31,691 nucleotides of DNA from JAIVJN01 sp036732565 (GCA_036732565.1 DAINCF010000011.1:1-31691), one strand, 5' to 3'; positions 14,882 to 23,113 are shown, counted from the first letter of the stretch. The notes: generated by a model from the letters alone, not told the origin. Translations and numbers: made by a program.

Positions 14882-16125
14882 GCGGGCCGCAACGACAGCT
14901 GCGCGTCGGACGCCCGCTCTGGCTTCCTGACGCCGCACGAGTCCAACCACGATATCCGGTGCTGTCGGGTCAACACAACACTGCTGTGGCTGTTGTGGGT
15001 GGCGGAATGACCGGAGCCTTGGTGGCGCACGCCTTTGCGTCCGCGGGCATCTCCACGACGGTTCTGGAAGCCGAGCTCGTCGGGCATGGCAGCACAGCAG
15101 CGAGCTCAGCGCTGCTGCTCAAGGAACCGGACGTCGAACTGGCGCAGCTGACGAACCGCTATGGTGCCCGCGACAGCCGGCGGATTTGGGAGTTGAGTCA
15201 TCAATCGGTCGATCAATTGGTCGCGCTACTGAAGCGTCTTCGCATCCGTTGCGATTTGAAGAGGCGAGATGCCGTCTACTACGCCACAACCGCGCAAACG
15301 GCCGAACGACTTCGTCTGGAGTGTGAACTTCGCGCGCGGTCGGGATTCGATGCCGAGTGGCTTGGTCCCGGACAACTTCGCCGCCTGACCGGCATCGCCG
15401 GTCACGGTGCGATTCTGTCGAAGGACGGGGCGCAGTTCGATCCGTATCGGGCATGTGTCGGCATCCTCCGCACTGCCTCCGCCGCGGGCGCTCGTGTGTT
15501 CGAACGGTCGAGAGTGCGACGTATTGAGAAGGCAGGCAACGGTGTGCGCATCAGAACCCGTCAAGGGACCGTTGACGCAGACCGCGTGGTCATTGCGACC
15601 GGCTATGCGACGCCTCAGTTTCGGCCGTTGGCGGGACGGTTTCGAATGTATCGGACCTACGTTCTTGCGACGGAGCCGCTCGACAGGGTCGAGCGTGACG
15701 ACGTCGGTCTGTCGGACGTCATGGTCTGGGACACCGAGCGGCCGTACCACTATGCGCGTTGGACGCCGGAGCATCGACTTCTCCTAGGCGGCGAGGACCG
15801 GCTGGTACAGCCCGGTCAACGGCGTCGTCGACAGTCCAATACGGCAGCACGCGATCTGCGAGCGTACTTTGAAGCCCGGCTGCCTGCCGCAGCAAGGGTA
15901 CGAACCGACCGTGCATGGGAGGGTCTCTTCGCGATGACCGCCGACAGCCTTCCGTACATCGGTCCCCATCGTCGATATCCGCGTCACTGGTTCGCCCTGG
16001 GCTACGGCGGCAACGGCATGACCTTCGGCTTCTTGGCGGCTCGCCTGCTGCTGGAGCGATGGCAGGCCATGAAGTCTCGCGATCATGCGTTGTTCGAGTT
16101 TGCTCGTCTGCGCAACCGGCGATGA
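14869..16125 (+). CDS. FAD-dependent oxidoreductase (DAO family), no Rieske domain
   Basis: I choose GTG 14869, which overlaps the PHP stop by 13 bp, giving 418 residues; TTG 14878 (TTGA overlap) is an alternative. Residues 40-65 carry AVVGGGMTGALVAHAFASAG and a closing Glu, the FAD Rossmann motif. The C-terminal block DSLPYIGPHRRYPRHWFALG, YGGNGMTFGFLAARLLLERW mirrors that of the first oxidoreductase, as do the AELVGHGSTAASSALL and VMVWDTERPYHYARW segments. The two are therefore paralogues, this one ending where the other gains its Rieske domain. It is cytosolic. The substrate is unknown, with oxidation of an amine or amino-acid-like compound most likely. The 54 codons upstream of 14869 overlap the PHP gene and are not family-like. 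Confidence 0.88.
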   Translation: MPSLSGPQRQLRVGRPLWLPDAARVQPRYPVLSGQHNTAVAVVGGGMTGALVAHAFASAGISTTVLEAELVGHGSTAASSALLLKEPDVELAQLTNRYGARDSRRIWELSHQSVDQLVALLKRLRIRCDLKRRDAVYYATTAQTAERLRLECELRARSGFDAEWLGPGQLRRLTGIAGHGAILSKDGAQFDPYRACVGILRTASAAGARVFERSRVRRIEKAGNGVRIRTRQGTVDADRVVIATGYATPQFRPLAGRFRMYRTYVLATEPLDRVERDDVGLSDVMVWDTERPYHYARWTPEHRLLLGGEDRLVQPGQRRRRQSNTAARDLRAYFEARLPAAARVRTDRAWEGLFAMTADSLPYIGPHRRYPRHWFALGYGGNGMTFGFLAARLLLERWQAMKSRDHALFEFARLRNRR

Positions 16126-16198
16126 GCGGCGTTTCGACCGTTCCATCGTCGAGATCGCTGCGCCTCGGTTTTGGCCCTGGGATTGCTCAATGGTCGGC

Positions 16199-16498
16199 AT
16201 GAGCCATTCACCGAAACCCGAAGCACCCCGTCCGGGCTCGCCGCCGCCGGTGACGCAGCCTCCCGACCCTGAGCGGCCCCCCGATCCGCAGCCGCCAGAC
16301 CGAACGCCGCCAACTGTTCCGCCGATTGACGTGCCGTCTCCGGCACCGGTGCCAGATGCACCTGCTCCACGGGCGTCAATGGCCCACCTGAATGTCGAGG
16401 ATGAGTTCTTCGCTATTCACGTGGAGTGCGATAGCTACGTCCTTGCCAAACGCCTCGAACTCGAGTTGGAGGGTTGGCGCGAGGAACGATGCAGCTAG
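16199..16498 (+). CDS. proline-rich small protein of unknown function
   Basis: The frame from ATG 16199 (an ATG at 16190 is also possible) gives 99 residues. The first ~60 are extremely Pro/Asp-rich: PPPVTQPPDPERPPDPQPPD, then PVPDAPAPRAS. These imply an extended, disordered linker. The last ~38 residues look folded (HLNVEDEFFAIHVECDSYVL, AKRLELELEGW). There is no signal peptide. No strong Shine-Dalgarno is visible, and I know no function for it. Pro-rich frames arise easily in GC-rich DNA, so the disordered part alone is weak evidence; the ordered C-terminus makes a real gene somewhat more likely. It follows the oxidoreductase operon by 73 bp. Confidence 0.45.
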   Translation: MSHSPKPEAPRPGSPPPVTQPPDPERPPDPQPPDRTPPTVPPIDVPSPAPVPDAPAPRASMAHLNVEDEFFAIHVECDSYVLAKRLELELEGWREERCS

Positions 16499-16644
16499 CG
16501 TGGGCGTCATGGAAACGGCCGAATCGACGGCGGCTTCCGGCGAGCGGCATCCCTCTTGCTATTTGATTGGCCAAGGCATGAGAGGGCCGCGATCGTCGCC
16601 GCCGTCAGTGACCACTTGCCGAACAAATCGAGGGGGAGGACGCA

Positions 16645-16989
16645 ATGAAGAACCGCATGAGTCACTTTGTGGCGTGGGCTTACCTAGCGGCCGCGGTCGC
16701 GGGCGCTGCAGGATGTGCCAACACCATGCGCGGCGCAAAGCAGGACACCGAACGGAATATCGAGAAGGCCGCCGCCGGTGCCGAGACCGTGGATGTGAAA
16801 TCGGCCCTGATCGCCGATGGCCGCGTCGATGCGACCAACATCAACGTCGACACCATCGCGAGCACGAAGACCGTTGTGCTCAAAGGCTCGGTTCCGACGG
16901 CGGAGCAGAAGAAAGTCGCCGAAGCCGTGGCGCGCGAGAACGCCAAGGGATACAGCATCAGCAACCAATTGAGCGTGAGCCCGAAGTAG
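16645..16989 (+). CDS. BON-domain lipoprotein
   Basis: ATG 16645 follows GGGGGAGGA and gives 114 residues. A signal peptide (1-23) ends at AVAGAAGCAN, with Cys24 as the likely lipidated residue. The segment CANTMRGAKQDTERN resembles entericidin-type lipoproteins. Residues ~48-113 form one BON domain: VDVKSALIADGRVDATNINV, VVLKGSVPTAEQKKVAE, ISNQLSVS. BON domains bind phospholipid or other hydrophobic surfaces and occur in osmotic-stress proteins such as OsmY. I infer an outer-membrane or periplasmic envelope-maintenance role. It has its own strong ribosome-binding site and lies at the start of a run of small stress genes on the same strand. Confidence 0.88.
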   Translation: MKNRMSHFVAWAYLAAAVAGAAGCANTMRGAKQDTERNIEKAAAGAETVDVKSALIADGRVDATNINVDTIASTKTVVLKGSVPTAEQKKVAEAVARENAKGYSISNQLSVSPK

Positions 16990-17020
16990 TACTTACCTGT
17001 GGGGTTGCCTGTCTGTGGCA

Positions 17021-17323
17021 ATGGACAAGCCCAAGGTTCTGACCGCGAAGGAGCTGCGTACTATCCTGCCGCGGCTATCGGGGTGGAAGCACGCGGACAA
17101 CAAGCTCTCGAGAACCCTCGAGTTTCAGGACTTCGTGCACTCGCTCGGTTTCGTGAACAGCCTCGTCGCATATTTCGAAACCGTCGATCACCACCCCGAC
17201 GTCCATATCGCGTACAGCGAAGTGACTTTCGAGTTGACGCGTTATGACGTTGGCGGGAGGGTGACCGACCGAGATGTTGAGGTCGCGAAGAAGATTTCTT
17301 CGATGTACCGAACGCGTACCTAG
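17021..17323 (+). CDS. pterin-4a-carbinolamine dehydratase
   Basis: ATG 17021 gives 100 residues (GTG 17015 would add two). The conserved PCD core is present: HSLGFVNSLVAYFETVDHHP, DVHIAYSEVTFEL, and VTDRDVEVAKKI. His57/His58 in DHHPDV are the catalytic pair of the family. The enzyme dehydrates 4a-hydroxytetrahydrobiopterin in pterin recycling after aromatic amino acid hydroxylation, and in animals the same fold serves as DCoH, a transcription cofactor. No aromatic amino acid hydroxylase gene is in the window, so the role may be in molybdopterin or other pterin metabolism. The protein is cytosolic, and the length is usual for the family. The ribosome-binding site is weak (GGGG about 15 nt upstream). 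Confidence 0.9.
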   Translation: MDKPKVLTAKELRTILPRLSGWKHADNKLSRTLEFQDFVHSLGFVNSLVAYFETVDHHPDVHIAYSEVTFELTRYDVGGRVTDRDVEVAKKISSMYRTRT

Positions 17324-17426
17324 TGGCCACGCTGAAGCGCGCGTCGTTGAACGGACCCAAGTTGCACGCGCTCCGGTGAACGAAATCGAGGTTTAACCCA
17401 CTGTTACTGCGGACCTGGAGGGCACG

Positions 17427-18014
17427 ATGTCCCACGAGCTGCACCGGATTGTCAGCATCGCGACGCTCGGGGCGCTTCTGGCGGCGACGCCCGGGTCTGC
17501 ACAGGATCCAGCGCGTCCCCAAACCACGCCGTCAGCGCGGGCCGACGCTGCCGTCGAGGGCAGGCCTTCGCCTGCAGATGAGGCATTCGTTCGCACAGCG
17601 GTTGCCGGCGGAAACGTCGAGGTTGAGATGGCAGCGCTCGCGATGCAGAGAGCATCAGCGAATGCCGTCAAGGAGCTCGCGCGCCGTATCGACGCCGACC
17701 ACAAGAAAGCCGATGCCGAACTGACGTCGATCGCGACCGAGAAGAACATCAGCGTCGATCCGAAACCGACGGCCGAGCACGAGAAAGAACAGGCGCGCGT
17801 CGCCAAGCTCAGTGGATCACAGTTCGACCGGGCATACCTCGAGATGATGGCGAAGGATCATCAGAAAGCGATTCAGGAGTTCGAGCGCCAGGCTAACGCC
17901 GGCAGTGACCCCGCATTGAAGGCGTTCGCTGCCAAGACGTTGCCCGATTTGAAGGAGCATTTGAGGATGACCCTGGACGTGCAGAAGGTGATGCGGTTCT
18001 CGAGGCGGGACTAA
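17427..18014 (+). CDS. DUF4142 secreted protein
   Basis: ATG 17427 follows a GGAGGG box and gives 195 residues. A Sec signal peptide ends near TPGSAQ (residue ~26). A short Ala/Pro linker leads to a DUF4142 domain (~48-192): ADEAFVRTAVAGGNVEVEMA, LARRIDADHKKADAELTSIA, YLEMMAKDHQKAIQEFERQA, LPDLKEHLRMTLDVQ. This is a ferritin-like four-helix arrangement in which His and Glu could bind metal, although no enzyme activity is established for the family. DUF4142 proteins are periplasmic and frequently cluster with BON, DUF892 and catalase genes, as here. Probably a stress-related envelope protein. Confidence 0.88.
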   Translation: MSHELHRIVSIATLGALLAATPGSAQDPARPQTTPSARADAAVEGRPSPADEAFVRTAVAGGNVEVEMAALAMQRASANAVKELARRIDADHKKADAELTSIATEKNISVDPKPTAEHEKEQARVAKLSGSQFDRAYLEMMAKDHQKAIQEFERQANAGSDPALKAFAAKTLPDLKEHLRMTLDVQKVMRFSRRD

Positions 18015-18249
18015 CCTCGTCGGGTATTCGCGGCGCTCGCGGCTCGTTCACGCGCGCGCGTCGCTCGCCATCCAGCGTTTGGCGAAGCCATTGGTTCGCG
18101 GATTCAACGCGGCTCGAACGACAGGCTGATGTGCGGATCGGCGGCGAGGTCGCGCAGCTTCGGCTGACGAGGCAGTGTCAGCTTTGACGCAGCGCTCTCG
18201 TGCGAAAGCGGAACGGCGCTTGCATTTCGGGTCGGTCGGAGGTGGCGCG

Positions 18250-18339
18250 ATGAAATATGGTGTGGCTTGGCTCTTGGGTGTACCGACCTCCCTGATCGTC
18301 CTGTGGTTTCTGGCGAACCAAGCGGGCTGCGGATTCTGA
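18250..18339 (+). CDS. 29-residue single-span membrane peptide
   Basis: ATG 18250 lies five bases after GGAGGTGG, one of the best Shine-Dalgarno sequences in the window, and the frame ends at TGA 18337-18339. The peptide is one hydrophobic helix (GVAWLLGVPTSLIVLWFL) with an MKY start and a short NQAGCGF tail. An LGVP turn near the middle recalls other tiny stress-related membrane proteins. It is too short for routine gene finding. The 235 bp before it hold no other gene. Function unknown; a membrane-associated regulator or stress peptide is likely, given the DUF4142 and glycine-zipper neighbours. Confidence 0.6.
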   Translation: MKYGVAWLLGVPTSLIVLWFLANQAGCGF

Positions 18340-18649
18340 TCCGCGTCGGACTGTTGGAGGGCTGCGACGATGACGTGCGCGTGAGACCCACGCGCCGTTA
18401 GTCGAAACCGCCGCAACTTCTTAGGTGAGCTCCGAAACAGTTCCCGCGTCCGCCTGTTACGCATCCCTCGGCATCTGATGGCCCGCGAGGCCGAGATGTT
18501 CATGCCACAGCTCTCTCGTCGTGGCCACGCGTTCACGCCGACCAATGCACTCTGGAACACCGGTTGCACTGTGGGTGAGTCGAGCGATGTCGTCAGGCAG
18601 GAACGTGTTCTTGACTGCGCTGCACCATCGGGAACGGGGAGAATTGACC
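18340..18649. other. intergenic region without a recognisable gene
   Basis: 310 bp between the membrane peptide and the glycine-zipper stress protein. Frames here lack family features. I looked for a GGAAC-N(16-18)-CGTT extracytoplasmic-stress promoter and did not find a convincing one. Confidence 0.5.
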
Positions 18650-19258
18650 ATGGAACCACGCAAGAACGAAGATTCAACCGAACGCGAGCGGCAACTCGCA
18701 GATAGCGATCATCCAGGCGCTTCCACATCCTGGAACCGCTCTGGATACGTCAGTGGGCTCTACCGATCGCCGGAAGACGCCGCGCGCGTGTACGATCACT
18801 TGACCTCCAAGCAGGGTTACGCTCCCACCGACATCGATGTGTTGATGTCCGAGGAGACGCGCCAGCGTCACTACCCCAATACGACCACCGGCCGAGAGCT
18901 GGAGCAAGGCTCGAAGGCCATGGAGGGCTTGGGCATGGGGAGCGTCGTCGGTGGCGGAGTCGGGGCGACCCTGGCGGCGATCTTTGCCGTTGGCTCGAAT
19001 GTGGTGGTGCCAGGCATCGGCCTGGTGGTCGCTGGGCCGATCGCTGCGGCGCTGGCGGGGGCGGGCGCTGGCGGTGCCACCGGCGGCATCATCGGCGCGT
19101 TGATCGGCGCTGGCATTCCCGAAGCACGCGCGCGGGCATACGACGAGGGCGTGCGCGAAGGCGGCATCGTACTCGGCGCGAGAGCGAGAGACGAGGCTCA
19201 TGCCGCCGAGTTGGAACGCGAGTACAACACGTTTGGGGGAACGAGCATTCTGCGCTGA
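18650..19258 (+). CDS. glycine-zipper general stress protein (YflT/GsiB-like N-terminus)
   Basis: ATG 18650 after GGGGAG gives 202 residues. Residues ~25-75 resemble the heat-induced stress (YflT-type) fold: SGLYRSPEDAARVYDHLTSK, YAPTDIDVLMSEETRQRHY. Residues ~95-165 are long Gly/Ala hydrophobic runs (GLGMGSVVGGGVGATLAAIF, GPIAAALAGAGAGGATGGII, GALIGAG) with GxxxG spacing, a glycine zipper that probably inserts in a membrane. The tail ARAYDEGVREGGIVLGARAR is a recurrent ending of the family. The protein is likely an inner-membrane stress protein of unknown mechanism. It converges on the CheY gene. The frame from 18521 was rejected because its first 43 residues precede the ribosome-binding site. 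Confidence 0.82.
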   Translation: MEPRKNEDSTERERQLADSDHPGASTSWNRSGYVSGLYRSPEDAARVYDHLTSKQGYAPTDIDVLMSEETRQRHYPNTTTGRELEQGSKAMEGLGMGSVVGGGVGATLAAIFAVGSNVVVPGIGLVVAGPIAAALAGAGAGGATGGIIGALIGAGIPEARARAYDEGVREGGIVLGARARDEAHAAELEREYNTFGGTSILR

Positions 19259-19334
19259 CTGAATGATGACCTCTCGTTCCGTCGTGAGTGGTCAGCCGTG
19301 ACTGGGTGTTCATGCAGCCGCGTGCTCAGCGGAG

Positions 19335-19754
19335 TCATCCTCGGTCACGGACCGGCGGGCGACCGATGAACCCGTTGAGAACCTCCAGCAGGGCATCTGG
19401 CGTAAAAGGCTTCCTGAGAACAGCCTCGTAGAGACCCGGCGTGGCAGGAACCGCCGCGCGCAACGAGGTCATCATGACGATGGGAATCCGGCGATGGCGC
19501 TCGTCGGCGCGCATTGCGCGGGCGAGCTCAGCTCCATCCATCACCGGCATCATCGCGTCCGTCAAGACCAGGTCAATCCTGCGCTCGCGCAACACCTCGA
19601 GTGCAAGTTGGCCATTGATCGCGAGACTGACCTCGTATCCCAATTCGGCCAGCAGGTCGCGCAACAGCTCAGCGAGACCGTACTCGTCCTCGACGATCAG
19701 GATAGAAGGCGTGGCGGACACGATCGGAACTACCCCTCGTTCGGCGTACGCCAT
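19335..19754 (-). CDS. single-domain response regulator (CheY-like)
   Basis: ATG 19754 (after GGTGGAG) gives 139 residues and overlaps the end of the KaiC-like gene by 25 bp, so the two are probably co-translated. The domain is a complete receiver: VEDEYGL (Glu22/Asp23), phospho-acceptor Asp66 in LVLTDAMMPVMDG, Thr96 and Lys115 in LRKPF. No output domain follows. Such proteins act by phosphorylation-dependent binding to another protein, often a phosphorelay partner or, in KaiC-like systems, part of the kinase pathway. The neighbouring double histidine kinase is the natural phospho-donor (inference from operon). Confidence 0.93.
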   Translation of the reverse strand: MAYAERGVVPIVSATPSILIVEDEYGLAELLRDLLAELGYEVSLAINGQLALEVLRERRIDLVLTDAMMPVMDGAELARAMRADERHRRIPIVMMTSLRAAVPATPGLYEAVLRKPFTPDALLEVLNGFIGRPPVRDRG

Positions 19755-21214
19755 GGGAGGTCTCCACCGCCGCCAGACATCAGGTGGGAAGCGTCGGAGA
19801 ACGTGTCTAGCAGCGTGATACCGTCCGCGCCGATCTTGATCTCTCGCATCGTGGGATCGTAGTCATCGTCTCTCACCTTCAGGATGGCCAAGCCGCGGAG
19901 AATGGCGGCCCGATGTTCGACGTGGCGCAGCAGAATGATGTTCTGCGTGGCTGCCGACAGGCCATTGACCGGGACATGAATATCGCGTTCGAACAGGCCG
20001 CGGGTTTCGGTGGTGTACAGAGTCGTGATGCGTCTGCGCTCCAACTCTTGGGCAATGGCACTGTAGACATCAGGAAGACGTTCGGGCAGGTCGGCGGCGC
20101 GCTCGAATCCCTGCATGCCATCGATGACGAGGCGGTGCGGCTTCAGCGTTCTGACGGCCTCGAAGAGACGCTCGCCGATCTCGTCGATCACCCCTTCGAT
20201 GGGCTTGTGCCACAGGACGAGCGCCAGCCCGCGGTCGACGCCTTCCTTGATGCCGTTGATCCCGATACTCTGACATTTGGCGAGGATGGCGTCGGGGTGC
20301 TCGAAGAATCCGAAATACAACCCGCGCTCGCCACGCTTCAGGCCTTCAGCCAGGAACTGCATGCCGAACACGGTCTTCCCGCTGCCCGACGATCCCAAGA
20401 GCATCGTGATCGAGCCACTGCGGAGACCGCCGCGAAGCATCGCGTCGAGTTCCGCGATGCCGAAACCCATTTTGGGCCCCGTCACGATCGACGCCTCTGA
20501 AAGAGGCATGCTACTGAGCCGCGTTTCAAGACGGGGACGCACCTCGAATCCGCGATCGGAAATTTGGACGGAGTGCAGCCCGCGGACCGGCTCACTCCCG
20601 CGCAGCTTCAAGACGCGGATATGGCGGAGCGGCCGCAGTTCGGAAATCTCGTCGGTGAGATGCAACACCCCATCGACCATGGTGTGCTCGGGGAAGAACC
20701 CGCTCTGGCGCTCGGCGTTGGTCAACAGGATCACGATGCAGCGGGTGAGATCGGCGAGGACTTGAAGTTCGTGCAGGAACTTCTTGAAATCGCGCTCCGA
20801 CGACGCTGATTCCTGGGCCGAGACCAGGCCGTCGATGATGGCCAGCCCGGCGGACTTCTTCGTCACGATGCCGCGTACGAGCGTAATGAGGCCGCCGAGC
20901 CCTTCTGCTTCCAGCGTGCTGAACCCTCCCACGTAGTAGACCGAGTCCGGGATCTTCGACTCGTCGAAGAACGCCATCCGTCGCAGGTGTGCAAACATGC
21001 GCGAATGCGATTCTGCGAGGAGGGTGATGTAGACGGCCCGGCCTCCCTCCGATGCGTGATGGAAGCACGCCTGGTTCGCTAGTATGGTCTTGCCGGCTCC
21101 CGGAGGCCCCTGAATGATGTAGACGCCCGCCTCCAACAGGCCGCCATCGAGGATTCGATCGAGGCCGGGGATGCCGGTCAGACACCTGTCCAGCGGTGCG
21201 GATTGATCGCTCAC
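19730..21214 (-). CDS. two-domain KaiC-like ATPase
   Basis: ATG 21214 lies 9 bp after the kinase stop; the protein has 494 residues and two RecA/KaiC domains. Domain 1 has Walker A GPPGAGKT (36-43) and Walker B LAIIDGL (~124-130). Domain 2 has Walker A GSSGSGKT (274-281) and Walker B RLVIDGMQG (361-369). The segment LSAATQNIILLRHVEHR (419-435) aligns by eye with the cyanobacterial KaiC autophosphorylation loop: Ser420 matches the phospho-serine, but the adjacent Thr is Ala421. The paired catalytic Glu of KaiC appears as AES and FEHP, only one acidic residue in each. This is therefore a KaiC homologue with altered phosphorylation chemistry. No kaiA or kaiB is present. Non-cyanobacterial KaiC-like proteins with kinase neighbours are usually stress or signalling ATPases rather than clocks. 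Confidence 0.93.
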   Translation of the reverse strand: MSDQSAPLDRCLTGIPGLDRILDGGLLEAGVYIIQGPPGAGKTILANQACFHHASEGGRAVYITLLAESHSRMFAHLRRMAFFDESKIPDSVYYVGGFSTLEAEGLGGLITLVRGIVTKKSAGLAIIDGLVSAQESASSERDFKKFLHELQVLADLTRCIVILLTNAERQSGFFPEHTMVDGVLHLTDEISELRPLRHIRVLKLRGSEPVRGLHSVQISDRGFEVRPRLETRLSSMPLSEASIVTGPKMGFGIAELDAMLRGGLRSGSITMLLGSSGSGKTVFGMQFLAEGLKRGERGLYFGFFEHPDAILAKCQSIGINGIKEGVDRGLALVLWHKPIEGVIDEIGERLFEAVRTLKPHRLVIDGMQGFERAADLPERLPDVYSAIAQELERRRITTLYTTETRGLFERDIHVPVNGLSAATQNIILLRHVEHRAAILRGLAILKVRDDDYDPTMREIKIGADGITLLDTFSDASHLMSGGGGDLPWRTPNEG

Positions 21215-21223
21215 TCGCTCACC

Positions 21224-23113
21224 TCACGCCGCTGGGCCCGGTTTGAAACGTCGCGGGAGCCTTACGGCAAATGTGGCACCGACGCCGACGGCACTCTCAA
21301 CGGTAATGGAGCCTCCCATCGCTGTGCAAACGGTACGCACCATCCAGAGCCCAATTCCGAATCCACCGCTGCGGGTAGCGTCGGGCCCGCGCTCGAATCG
21401 CTCGAAGATGACCTCCTGCTTGTCGGCCGAGATCCCGATGCCGTAATCTCGCACCCTCAACGTCGCCACATCGTTGTCCGCTTCCACGGTGACGTGGATC
21501 GGCCGACCAGCGCCGAACCGGATGGCATTGGAGACGAGATTTCGGCAGATCTGATCCAAGCGTAGGCGATCCCACCGGCCGAGCACACTGGCCGGCATCG
21601 TCACCTTCATCTCGCACTTGGCGACCGCGAGCTCGGCCTCGAAGGAGAGGAGGACGTCTCGGACCGACTCCACCAGATCGACCTCATCGAGCTCGAGGTC
21701 GATACGTCCACTCGAGAGGCGAGAGACATCAAGCAGGCGGTCGAGGGTCTCGAGGAGACGATGAAGGCGTTGCTCGATCCGTCGGAGTTGCGCTCGCGCC
21801 CAGTCTGCCGAGACGGGCTCGCCCGACCGATCCATCTGCTCCGCCTTGTCAATCGACAGCCGCACCTGGAACATCAACGGCGATATCGGATTTCGCAACT
21901 CATGGGCGACGGTGGCGATGAACTCGTCGCGCGCGGCCACCGCGCGCTGCAATTCCTGAATACGGCTGGAGGACCGGGGCATCAGCTCCGACGAGACCCG
22001 AGCGCCGAGACCGTCGGCTGCACCGGCGGTCTCCGCAGGCGCCATGCTGCCCTCGGGCGCGCGCACATCGGTGAGGTGTAGCGGGACGCGCGCCAGCACT
22101 GTCATGCCGCCGCCGGCCGTCGGCTCGATGTCGAGGGTGCCGCCGACCACGGTCGCGCGCTCACGCATACCGAGTAGGCCGATCATCTTGGTCGAGACCG
22201 TCGCAGGGTCGAAGCCGATACCATCGTCTTCGACGATCAGCGACATCGTCCGGCCGCGCTGTTCGAGCAGGACATCGACCGCGCGCGCCCGCGCGTGTCT
22301 GGCCACGTTGTTCAATGCCTCCTGGGCGATGCGATACAGCGTAGCCTCGATCTCCGGAGCGACTCGCTCATCGGTGACGCCCTCGGCGTGGAAGCGGGCG
22401 GGCACGTTCGAGTGCCGCGACCATTCGTGGACGTAATTCTCCAACACCGCTCTCAGTCCCAGGTCGTCGAGGGCGGCGGGCCGCAGCTCCCACGATAAAA
22501 AGTCGATGTCCCGGTCGATCTGCACGAGCAGGGCGTCGGCCTGCGTCAGCGTCGCGTGAACCGTGGGAAGACTCGCGGCGCCACTTCGAACCGCTTCGAT
22601 CTTCAAGCGCAGAGACGTCAGCTGCTGTCCCAGATGATCGTGTAGATCGCGGGCGATGCGCCGGCGCTCCTCCTCTTGGGCAATGACGAGGCGGCGCAGC
22701 AGGCGGATGCGGGCCTCTTCGGAGTAGCGAAGCTCAGCGCTCTCCGTTCCGAGGGGCACAATCAGGTGGACGTGCCCGATGTCGCCGAGACTATCGCGGA
22801 GGCGGACCACGGTCAGCCGTGCGGCAAAGCGGGCGCCGTCGAGGCGTTGAAACCACGTGAGTGGCGAATTGTCACTCGCGGCTCCCGCGGTCGCGTCCGC
22901 AGATGGCCCAGTGATTAAGATGGCCGGCGACTTGCCGATGACGCTTTCGACGCTCAGTCCAAAGAGCTCTTCGGCTTCGAGACTCCACGAATCGACGTGA
23001 CCCTCCGCGTTCGTCGTAAATGCCGCGACGACCGTCGGCGGCTGGTTCGCCCGCGCATGATCGTGAGGTGGGACGCTCACGTCGGATCTCAACCGCTGGC
23101 GCGACGTGACCAT
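21224..23113 (-). CDS. soluble histidine kinase with two complete kinase cores (PAS - HisKA_3 - HATPase - HisKA - HATPase)
   Basis: ATG 23113 after GGAG gives 629 residues, with no membrane segment. Residues ~25-95 form a PAS-like sensor. Core 1 (~135-350): His158 in RRIARDLHDHLGQQLTSLRL (HisKA_3), N box YRIAQEALNNVARHA, EDDGIGFDP, GLLGMRERA. Core 2 (~385-629): His404 in ATVAHELRNPISPLMFQV (classical HisKA), N box DQICRNLVSNAIRFG, RDYGIGIS, GGFGIGLWMV. The two cores are of different families, NarX/DegS-like and PhoR-like, and all key boxes are intact in both. Core 1 most likely phosphorylates the divergent NarL regulator and core 2 the CheY protein (inference). It heads the kinase-KaiC-CheY operon. 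Confidence 0.93.
   Translation of the reverse strand: MVTSRQRLRSDVSVPPHDHARANQPPTVVAAFTTNAEGHVDSWSLEAEELFGLSVESVIGKSPAILITGPSADATAGAASDNSPLTWFQRLDGARFAARLTVVRLRDSLGDIGHVHLIVPLGTESAELRYSEEARIRLLRRLVIAQEEERRRIARDLHDHLGQQLTSLRLKIEAVRSGAASLPTVHATLTQADALLVQIDRDIDFLSWELRPAALDDLGLRAVLENYVHEWSRHSNVPARFHAEGVTDERVAPEIEATLYRIAQEALNNVARHARARAVDVLLEQRGRTMSLIVEDDGIGFDPATVSTKMIGLLGMRERATVVGGTLDIEPTAGGGMTVLARVPLHLTDVRAPEGSMAPAETAGAADGLGARVSSELMPRSSSRIQELQRAVAARDEFIATVAHELRNPISPLMFQVRLSIDKAEQMDRSGEPVSADWARAQLRRIEQRLHRLLETLDRLLDVSRLSSGRIDLELDEVDLVESVRDVLLSFEAELAVAKCEMKVTMPASVLGRWDRLRLDQICRNLVSNAIRFGAGRPIHVTVEADNDVATLRVRDYGIGISADKQEVIFERFERGPDATRSGGFGIGLWMVRTVCTAMGGSITVESAVGVGATFAVRLPRRFKPGPAA

Noticed and set aside
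16500..18650. GGAAC-N-CGTT type general-stress promoters before the BON, DUF4142 and stress-protein genes
   Set aside because: GGAAC occurs (for example near 18553) but without a correctly spaced CGTT partner.
18048..18728. 226-codon minus-strand frame across the DUF4142-stress protein gap
   Set aside because: No ribosome-binding site, basic low-complexity composition, and it overlaps both the 29-residue peptide and the stress protein start.
19335..21214. Full circadian oscillator
   Set aside because: No kaiA or kaiB, the phospho-threonine position is Ala and the catalytic Glu pairs are incomplete; a KaiC-like signalling ATPase is the safer call.
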